A stretch of DNA of 21,129 bases from JBGTCY01 sp041748615 (GTDB taxonomy: Bacteria; Bacteroidota; Bacteroidia; Chitinophagales; CAIOSU01): assembly GCA_041748615.1 (NCBI GenBank), contig JBGTCY010000053.1, positions 1-21,129 on the forward strand, read 5' to 3'. The position numbers were made by a program, and so were the translations under genes. Of this stretch, positions 16,201 through 21,129 are shown piece by piece. Numbering within the stretch: the first letter of the stretch is position 1; the number at the start of each line of letters is the position of its first letter. The notes beneath the pieces were generated by a model. It ran no database searches, was not told where the DNA came from, and worked only from the letters and a program-made list of their open reading frames with translations.

Positions 16201-17538
16201 ACTGTGCGACTTACTCTTGATTCTGTTCAAAATGCTTCCGGCTATTTCTGGTATTTTTCCGGTGCAAACCCCATCGGTTCAGGAGCAATCCGCGAATTGG
16301 TAATGGCGGATTCAATCGTGCAAGTTTGGGTGATGCCCATTAATGGCGGTTGCGAAGGTGATACATTTTATCATACCATCACTCCGAAACCTGCTCCGCA
16401 AGTTTCAATTGTTGCCAATGGCGATACCGCGCTTTGTCCCGGTGACAAGGTTTGGCTGATAGCCACGGCTGATACCGTAAACATTTTGCAATGGGTGAAA
16501 AATGATGTGCCGCTAACCGGTCAGCAAAATGATTCGCTTTTGGTTTACCAGGATGGTATTTATCATGTGATTGCAACTGACAGCGCGCTTTGTTCTGCGG
16601 CATCAAATGCTATCGCTATCGTGGAATATCCCGCTCCGGCAGGATACATTTCGGGAGATAATCAAGCCTGTGAAGGCGACACCATTGAAATGACTGCTGT
16701 GTATTACAATTTCAATACATTAGTGTGGTTTGAAAATGGAAATATATTGCCGGGCGTTCAGGACACTTCGATATTCATTTTCAATTCAGGTAATTATGCT
16801 GTTGTTGCCATGAATAATTATTGTACCGACACATCCGCAATCATGCAGGTGACATTTCACAACTATCCACCGGCAAATGCCGGACAGGATATTGAAATAT
16901 GCACTGGCGACACCGCAACTCTTTCCGCTTCAGGAGGAAATGTTTTCTTTTGGAATCATGGCGCTACAGCCGCTGCAACATCAGTTACTCCAAATGTTAC
17001 GACCACTTACATCGTTGAAGTTTATAATTATCAGGCATGCTCCTCAGTTGATTCCGTGACGGTATTAGTATTTCAAAATCCACCCGTTCCCGCTTTGACG
17101 GTAAATGGGAATGAAGTGACAAGCACCCAACAGTTTGCCGGTTATCAATGGTATCTGGATGGAACAGCCATTCAAAATGCAAACGCACCAAATTACATCA
17201 TTCAGGTTTCAGGGAATTATCAATTGGAAGTGACGGATTCGAATGGATGCTCATCAATTTCCAGCGCGATTTATTTGAATTGGACAGGCATTTCAGAAAT
17301 TGAATCTGGCGGAATAAATGTTTATCCGAATCCTGTGACTGATGAATTATATGTTGAATTTTTACCTTCTTCGAAAATCCTCACCTTTACTTTATGCAAT
17401 ATCCTGGGTGAACGCATCTACACTGCGGCATCATCACCTTTTGACGCTCAACTCCGTTTTGATTTATCAAAATTGTCTTCGGGAATTTACTTGTTACAGA
17501 CCGAAGGCGGAAAGATTTTTAAGGTGGTGAAAGAATAG
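13219..17538 (+). CDS. Large T9SS-secreted SGNH hydrolase with cysteine-repeat block and Ig/PKD-like modules
   Basis: A 1439-residue modular secreted protein. A signal peptide (about residues 1-30, ending FSQ) precedes an SGNH/GDSL hydrolase domain (about 38-305): GDS with nucleophile S47, AVGGTTASYW (block II), IGGND with N116 (block III), and DAIHLSAEGY with D279 and H282. Residues about 310-485 form a beta-rich module resembling DNRLRE/CBM-like domains. Ig-like sequence follows, then a PPC-like module (YESSGRLWVFEDL to about 755) that leads into a block with 26 cysteines in residues 759-889. A PKD-like domain (about 891-990) and four Ig-like repeats, each starting with C-x-GD, come next. 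The last about 80 residues with VYPNPVTDELYVEF are a type A T9SS sorting domain. The enzyme should act outside the cell on an unknown ester or glycan. Function beyond the folds is not known to me. Confidence 0.88.
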   Translation: MSCFKRYYKPIYLILITFFSFFISSSTFSQSSCPPSNQTRVMLLGDSWTHIMWDLRTYRDVFHQFGFGDKLERGNNTAVGGTTASYWAQPANLATITNELQQHPAIDIVLISIGGNDMLAGMNGAIPGWHTGMNASQESALFDRIQADMQTMIDAIKTVRPNIHVLFSGYDYINLVETVLSGDAATILLWANLGQPNALQINTAFSKLEQRKINMANADPHIHYVNSMGLMQWVYGYPNIFLPNSVPAPGQQPPNYAPFPGGNPDYPTPPIALAAGGSDAIHLSAEGYRHFVVNQTVNYFLNKFRGNPNASFKSQGGNNDGWVRSDGTTGTGAIRMGDMSSGSTYRGIVSFNTAAIPDNATITGASLFINRASLSGSNPFSGGFLGLPVVDVKQGSFGADGIEVSDYFAASDASNAGCFIGTVPSNGYTIRIDLTAAGFQRINKTGLTQFRVYFPTANASGNDYVTFNNGDQPGLFAPYLDVFYSVPPPPATAVVSGNTVICTGSSTNLHVALSGTPPFTITWSDGVTENNILTNHHTRTVQPITTTQYQITQLSDVNGTGTASGAAIVETFPQIQVSVTGLASNYCVNSPVSTLFAAPPSGSWSGPGISGNTFNPALAIVAVGGGLLTLTFSGFHNGCSFSRDFSVIVDTASCTLSASCDFSPVSGSIPCVGMGPVTKTYESSGRLWVFEDLIPGKTYIASTCDSCGYDSHLMVRDEADTSFITENDDACAAQSSVTFIAPASGQVGINLSGERNFDCNPYDCNPTDCNPYNCNPYNCNPTQCNCQTCYQTCYREEDNYLPCSNDWDSINGILTSPCVGACTFGGCWRRQYDVPYNCNPYTCNCQTCYDTCYDTCFETCYDTCYQSCTDKCGTDNFIQCEVLLTCVDCHVPTAVISASNTQPCAGDSVSFQANLSGATCNTEYLWDFGADAVPATSADLHPHNITWMTSGAKQITFHITEPGLASNVVQISLQILQASSGGNMSAPVTACEGDTVRLTLDSVQNASGYFWYFSGANPIGSGAIRELVMADSIVQVWVMPINGGCEGDTFYHTITPKPAPQVSIVANGDTALCPGDKVWLIATADTVNILQWVKNDVPLTGQQNDSLLVYQDGIYHVIATDSALCSAASNAIAIVEYPAPAGYISGDNQACEGDTIEMTAVYYNFNTLVWFENGNILPGVQDTSIFIFNSGNYAVVAMNNYCTDTSAIMQVTFHNYPPANAGQDIEICTGDTATLSASGGNVFFWNHGATAAATSVTPNVTTTYIVEVYNYQACSSVDSVTVLVFQNPPVPALTVNGNEVTSTQQFAGYQWYLDGTAIQNANAPNYIIQVSGNYQLEVTDSNGCSSISSAIYLNWTGISEIESGGINVYPNPVTDELYVEFLPSSKILTFTLCNILGERIYTAASSPFDAQLRFDLSKLSSGIYLLQTEGGKIFKVVKE
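15493..15885 (+). repeat. Cysteine-rich repeat block inside the secreted SGNH protein
   Basis: Residues 759-889. The first part repeats CNPYD/CNPTD/CNPYN with a strict five-residue (15-base) period from C759 to C784. The second part repeats CYDT/CFET/CYQS with a four-residue (12-base) period from C848 to C872. A longer unit, YNCNP-x-x-CNCQTCY-x-TCY, occurs twice (about 773-794 and 836-853), showing an internal duplication that encloses a spacer with four more cysteines. The codons vary (TGC/TGT, AAC/AAT), so the repeats are not recent slippage products and are under protein-level constraint. Confidence 0.85.
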
Positions 17539-17584
17539 GATATTTGCATGTTTCATATTCCTGTGGTATCAATCAAATTTGAAG

Positions 17585-18475
17585 ATGAGTTTCCCTCAAA
17601 TGATTTCGTTTAATCAAAAGTGTGTATCCCGCTGTTCCATCGCGGTCGTGAGCATTTTACTGTTGCTGTTCATGTTTGAAAGCGCTTTTAGCCAGACATT
17701 CAAAGTCATGGCAGTTTCCGGAAAAATCATTTTTCAAGAAAAAGAATTGAAACGGAATGACGTATTTGAAGTGCCCGATTTGTTCACCCTTCAGCAGGGG
17801 GCGCAATTTTCCACGAAACAGGATTGGCTCAAATTATTGAATACATCCACCAATGAAATCCTCAGGATTCATGCCGTAGAAACTTTCGCGTTTTCATCTG
17901 ATGCGGATAAACAACATATCCGCCTCTCTATCCGGAGTGAGAATCCGCTAACTCAATTTGCCTACGACATTGCATTAATACCATCCTGGTCATTGTTTAA
18001 AGTACAGCCGAAAAACATCAGCAACATAAATATTTTAAAAGCATATCTTGCCGGCAATGAAACATATTGGTTATGGGGAAATGATACCTTACAATTTTCT
18101 GATGTCCGTTATCCAATCAGCGAAAAGCAATATTTCAAACTAAAAAACGATATGGGAAAATCTACCGGCAGACTTTCCGCTCAGCCCGGAATCATTGTGA
18201 TTAGTCAAAAAGAAATTGAACAACTTTCTTCCGGAAAAGAAAATGAAAAATGGAATCTGATATATGTGAAGAAGAAAAAAGAGCGGACTGTCGTTCAGGA
18301 GATTCAGCTCATGAATCTTGGCGCAAAAATCAGTGCGCTGAAAAAAACCGGATTGACTCCCGATGAAATTTCGGATGACCTTACCAGGCTTTATTTTTCA
18401 GAAGCGGGGAAACTTTCTGAAAACCACCTTTCGCTCATCCGGGAACAAATCAAAAAAATCGCAGCCAACTATTGA
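17585..18475 (+). CDS. Exported FecR-like protein paired with a CHASE2-like membrane protein
   Basis: The product (296 residues from the ATG at 17585) has a signal peptide whose hydrophobic core lies at about residues 19-33 (SIAVVSILLLLFMFE), probably cut after FSQ. The mature N-terminus, FKVMAVSGKIIFQEKELKRN, then TLQQGAQFSTKQDWLKLLN, has the strand pattern of a FecR domain (V-x-G-x-V, then a turn, then a hydrophobic strand after STKQ), but the match is distant. The rest is unrecognised; a lysine-rich helix occurs at about 220-235. A TTG at 17579 would add two residues. It lies 46 bases after the T9SS protein and 10 bases before the CHASE2-like gene. In other bacteria FecR and CHASE2 domains often occur together in sensors, which supports the reading. 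Confidence 0.6.
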   Translation: MSFPQMISFNQKCVSRCSIAVVSILLLLFMFESAFSQTFKVMAVSGKIIFQEKELKRNDVFEVPDLFTLQQGAQFSTKQDWLKLLNTSTNEILRIHAVETFAFSSDADKQHIRLSIRSENPLTQFAYDIALIPSWSLFKVQPKNISNINILKAYLAGNETYWLWGNDTLQFSDVRYPISEKQYFKLKNDMGKSTGRLSAQPGIIVISQKEIEQLSSGKENEKWNLIYVKKKKERTVVQEIQLMNLGAKISALKKTGLTPDEISDDLTRLYFSEAGKLSENHLSLIREQIKKIAANY

Positions 18476-18485
18476 AACATCATCT

Positions 18486-19790
18486 GTGAAATCCCTTCAG
18501 CTTTTTTCATTTTTCTTCTCGGTATTTTTTTTCTTCCTGAAAAGAATCCTGCACTTTCTGCTTCCCTATTTCAGAAAATACCGCTGGGCATTTTTATTCA
18601 CCACGCTCAACACTGCCGGTTTGATGTTCTACACATTCTGGTTAGTCAACAAACCATTAGTGCTTTCACATGAATATGCCATCATGAGTGAGGTGCTGCA
18701 TATTAAACACGCAGTTTGGCATCATTTGAAAAAAACTCCGCCCATTGAAAACCGGTTTTTGCTGCTTGATGTCTCGCGCAATGCTCAGTTAATTTATCTT
18801 GACAATGATTCGCTTACCAATGAAATCATTACTGACCGGAAAAAACTTGCCGAAACCTTGGAAATTCTGGAAAATAATTCAGACAAACTGCAATACATCA
18901 TTTGCGATATTTTGTTTGACCGCCCGCTTGGAAACGACAGTCTTTCGGTGGCGACTGACCGTCAGTTGAGCGCTGTTTTAAAACGGTTGGATGAAAAAAA
19001 TAAAATCATTGTGCCGGTTGATTATTTCAGGAAAAATGATTCGGTGGGCAGTTGCATCTTTGATATTCAAACCGGATTGTCTCAATACAATCCGTCATTC
19101 AATCAGTCATTTTACAAATACCGTTTTATTGAAGGAAAGACGTATAAACAAATTCCACTACTGCTGCATGAACATTTTCATAAAAAGGAAGCGCGGCATT
19201 TTTCTTTCCTCGGACTGGATTTATTTCAAATGGACAAAGAACTGCATCTGAACAGAATTATCCCGGACTATCAGTATTATGCGGAGGATTTAATTCCCGA
19301 TAAAAATTATTTCTACCTGGGTGAGTTTGATGAATATCTCATTGGCGACAGTCGCCCGATTGTGCTGATTGGGGCTTTTGAACGCGATGATTTTCACAAC
19401 ACTTTGATTGGTAAAATGCCGGGTCCCTTGATTATCGTGAACCTATTGATTGCTATGGAAAATGGCGCAACCCGATTATCGTGGCTATTTCTACTCATTC
19501 TTTTTATCAGCTATTTTTTAATTTCTTACAACACGCTCTACAAACAACTCAACCGGCAACAGGCCGCTCCGCCCAATGAATCCGAAAATAAAAACTGGAT
19601 TCGGAAAGGGTTGGACAAAGCCATTCACTGGCTTGCGCATCATCGAAATTTCCTGATGCTGCTGACGCTGATGCTGATTTCATTATTGTTTTTTCACCAC
19701 TACATTTATTTCCTGTCTGTGGCGACTTATCTGCTGCTTCTGGAATTATCGCTGAAAGGAGTGAGATTAATCAGGAACCGGAAAAAGTAA
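18486..19790 (+). CDS. CHASE2-like membrane sensor protein without an effector domain
   Basis: I start this gene at the GTG at 18486, ten bases after the preceding stop; an ATG at 18363 would overlap the upstream gene by 113 bases and add an unlikely basic leader. The 434-residue product has hydrophobic segments at about residues 6-28 and 34-56, a large extracytoplasmic region (about 60-330) and further segments at about 332-350, 388-404 and 406-421. The extracytoplasmic region fits CHASE2: DRKKLAETLEIL, YIICDILFDRPL with acidic residues near 141 and 145, and near its end RPIVLIGAFERDDFHNTLIG then MPGPLIIVNLLIAM. CHASE2 proteins normally carry a cytoplasmic kinase, cyclase or similar domain after the last membrane helices; here only a few basic residues follow. 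The ligand and output are unknown. Confidence 0.65.
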   Translation: MKSLQLFSFFFSVFFFFLKRILHFLLPYFRKYRWAFLFTTLNTAGLMFYTFWLVNKPLVLSHEYAIMSEVLHIKHAVWHHLKKTPPIENRFLLLDVSRNAQLIYLDNDSLTNEIITDRKKLAETLEILENNSDKLQYIICDILFDRPLGNDSLSVATDRQLSAVLKRLDEKNKIIVPVDYFRKNDSVGSCIFDIQTGLSQYNPSFNQSFYKYRFIEGKTYKQIPLLLHEHFHKKEARHFSFLGLDLFQMDKELHLNRIIPDYQYYAEDLIPDKNYFYLGEFDEYLIGDSRPIVLIGAFERDDFHNTLIGKMPGPLIIVNLLIAMENGATRLSWLFLLILFISYFLISYNTLYKQLNRQQAAPPNESENKNWIRKGLDKAIHWLAHHRNFLMLLTLMLISLLFFHHYIYFLSVATYLLLLELSLKGVRLIRNRKK

Positions 19791-19803
19791 ACTATTTAAG
19801 CTG

Positions 19804-19840
19804 CCACAGATTCGCAGATTAAGCACAGATAAATCTGTGA
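19804..19840. repeat. CACAGATT-type short-word repeat, family E
   Basis: Words CCACAGATT, CGCAGATTA, GCACAGATAA and an inverted AATCTGTGA follow one another. CACAGAT (19824-19830) and ATCTGTG (19833-19839) are perfect inverted copies. Words of the CACAGATT type recur in Bacteroidota spacers to my knowledge. The array begins 13 bases after the CHASE2-like stop. Confidence 0.55.
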
Positions 19841-19845
19841 AATAT

Positions 19846-19865
19846 TTTACCATTATTTTGGTAAA
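19846..19865. terminator. AT-rich hairpin between convergent genes, possible bidirectional terminator
   Basis: TTTACCA (19846-19852) and TGGTAAA (19859-19865) form a perfect seven-base-pair stem around a six-base loop. It lies between the ends of a plus-strand and a minus-strand gene, where a shared terminator is expected. The stem is weak and there is no long T run. A 10-base palindrome, TAAGCGCTTA (19876-19885), spans the helicase stop codon and may add structure. Confidence 0.4.
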
Positions 19866-19882
19866 GGTCAAGCGTTAAGCGC

Positions 19883-21129
19883 TTAGAATTTTTTTCCTAA
19901 AAACGTATTCAGCCTTCGTGTATAATCTTCATGCAGCCAACTGAGATAATTCTTGGTGCTTTTCGCGATACAGAAAGAAAAATCGCGCACCCTGAATTGA
20001 ATATCTTCATCTAATAATTTGGCAAGCTCCCTCGCTTCAAAAATATCTTCGCTGTTTTCGACACACATCATCGCATGTTGCTCGATGGACCGGTCAATGA
20101 CCGTTTTAGGTCTTAACCCTTCGCGCATGACTTTTTGATATTCATCCTTGACATTAAAAACTAAATTGGCAGACTTGCTGAACCTCGCTTTGATTTCAGC
20201 GGGCATCACATATTTAAACTGTCGCTCAATGCTATCATCCGTTGCCAGCCGCTCATAATATTGCTCCGGATTTTGAAAAATTTCATACCAGTCAACATGC
20301 GCGTCCCACAGTCCGAAACGCAGGGCGTTGTTTCCCAGGTCAATCACCGTGAAGGCGGATTTGTCCGGCAGGATGCGTGAGCCGCGACCAATCATCTGAT
20401 GATAGAGTGTCAGCGAACGGGTCGCCCGATTCAGAATAATTACTTCAACGGTGGGTTCGTCAAATCCGGTGGTGAGAATGCCAACCGAGGTTACAATCGC
20501 GTCCGGTTTTTCTTTCAGCCATTGAAGAATTTCCCTGCGTTCCTGCTCATTATGCGTATTATCCAAATGTTTGATTTCATAACCCGCGTCTGTAAACAAC
20601 TTGTGAACATGGCGCGAAGTGTTTATTCCATTATTGAAAATCAATGTTTTTTTTCCTTTCGCTTTTTCCTCGTATGCGTGCAGCAGTTTATCCTGCATCA
20701 GGTGATTGTTGTACAGCAATTCCGATGAACTGACCGTGTAATCTCCATTGATGCCGATTTTCAAAGAGCTGAGAATCACATCGTAACTGTAAGTAGTTGC
20801 CTTGGCGAGGAACCCCTTTTCAATCAACCTTGAAATAGAATCTCCCACGATTAATTCGCGGTAGTTGTCTTTCATCGGCAGGTTGATATTAGAACTCAGC
20901 GGAGTGGCGGTGACGCCCAGTAAAATTTGATTTTCAAAAAACTTAAACAACTTTCTGAATGAATTATAGTGCGCTTCATCCACAATCACCATTCCGAGAT
21001 TTTCAATTTCCACCACTTCATCCTGCAACCTGTTGTTGAGTGTTTCCACCATTGCCACAAAACACCGGCACTCATCGCTTTTGGGAATCATCTTCACTGT
21101 GCTGTTGATAATTTTATTCCGCACACCGA
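19883..21129 (-). CDS. DEAD/DEAH-box superfamily 2 helicase, N-terminal part outside window
   Basis: The frame is open to the window end, so the true start and the Walker A motif lie outside. About 415 codons are visible. Motif II is DEAH in LGMVIVDEAHYNSF, motif III is TAT in LLGVTATPL, and the second RecA-like domain has KTLIFNNGINTSRHVHKLF (motif IV region), ILTTGFDEPTVEVII (motif V) and LYHQMIGRGSRILPD with the arginine fingers of motif VI. The C-terminal about 150 residues are unrecognised, and no nuclease motif stands out. It resembles the stand-alone DEAD/DEAH helicase family proteins common in Bacteroidota, whose role is not established to my knowledge; a DNA repair or defence role cannot be excluded. 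It converges with the CHASE2-like gene. Confidence 0.88.
   Translation of the reverse strand, partial: GVRNKIINSTVKMIPKSDECRCFVAMVETLNNRLQDEVVEIENLGMVIVDEAHYNSFRKLFKFFENQILLGVTATPLSSNINLPMKDNYRELIVGDSISRLIEKGFLAKATTYSYDVILSSLKIGINGDYTVSSSELLYNNHLMQDKLLHAYEEKAKGKKTLIFNNGINTSRHVHKLFTDAGYEIKHLDNTHNEQERREILQWLKEKPDAIVTSVGILTTGFDEPTVEVIILNRATRSLTLYHQMIGRGSRILPDKSAFTVIDLGNNALRFGLWDAHVDWYEIFQNPEQYYERLATDDSIERQFKYVMPAEIKARFSKSANLVFNVKDEYQKVMREGLRPKTVIDRSIEQHAMMCVENSEDIFEARELAKLLDEDIQFRVRDFSFCIAKSTKNYLSWLHEDYTRRLNTFLGKKF

Noticed and set aside
18363..18485. ATG start for the CHASE2-like gene at 18363
   Set aside because: It would overlap the preceding gene by 113 bases and add a basic, non-domain leader; the GTG at 18486 gives normal spacing and places the membrane helix near the N-terminus.
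19883..21129. Helicase as part of a defence island
   Set aside because: No nuclease, methyltransferase or other defence gene is visible in the window, and the N-terminal part is missing, so the claim cannot be supported.

Overview
The window looks like a chromosomal segment of a Bacteroidota bacterium, probably from the Chitinophagales/Sphingobacteriales side. Three things point there: a C-terminal type IX secretion (T9SS) sorting domain on a large secreted protein, a Bacteroidota-style dcw cluster (MraY with a central insertion, FtsI with one PASTA domain, a short FtsL-like protein), and AT-rich gaps filled with short-word repeats of a kind I associate with this phylum. No rRNA, tRNA, CRISPR array or insertion sequence was recognised.

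Region 1 (1-8839, minus strand) is the division and cell wall cluster in canonical order: mraZ, rsmH, ftsL-like, ftsI, murE, mraY, murD and ftsW (cut by the window start). Most junctions overlap by 1-4 bases. Three gaps interrupt this packing (463-669, 2011-2078, 7227-7478), and each holds a short-word repeat array close to a stop codon. Upstream of mraZ lie three TGTGG words at an exact 10-base period (a likely MraZ operator) and a perfect 12-base tandem duplication just before the start codon.

Region 2 (8840-9836) is gene-poor. It holds more GTGG/CCAC words, a weak minus-strand ORF, and a small plus-strand antitoxin-like gene whose PIN-type toxin partner is reduced to a 36-residue remnant.

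Region 3 (9837-13080, plus strand) is a three-gene ABC importer, probably for ferric iron: a lipoprotein binding protein, a fused two-domain permease and a short ATPase. The genes overlap, and the permease's first membrane helix can only be translated from a non-ATG start.

Region 4 (13219-19790, plus strand) has a 1439-residue secreted protein with an SGNH-hydrolase head, beta-sandwich and Ig/PKD-like modules, a striking cysteine-repeat block and a T9SS tail. It is followed by a FecR-like exported protein and a CHASE2-like membrane protein. The latter two form a periplasmic sensor-like pair with no visible effector domain and are the best candidate here for an undescribed system.

Region 5 (19883-21129, minus strand) is the C-terminal part of an SF2 DEAD/DEAH helicase, convergent with region 4. 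The short space between them holds a repeat and an AT-rich hairpin.
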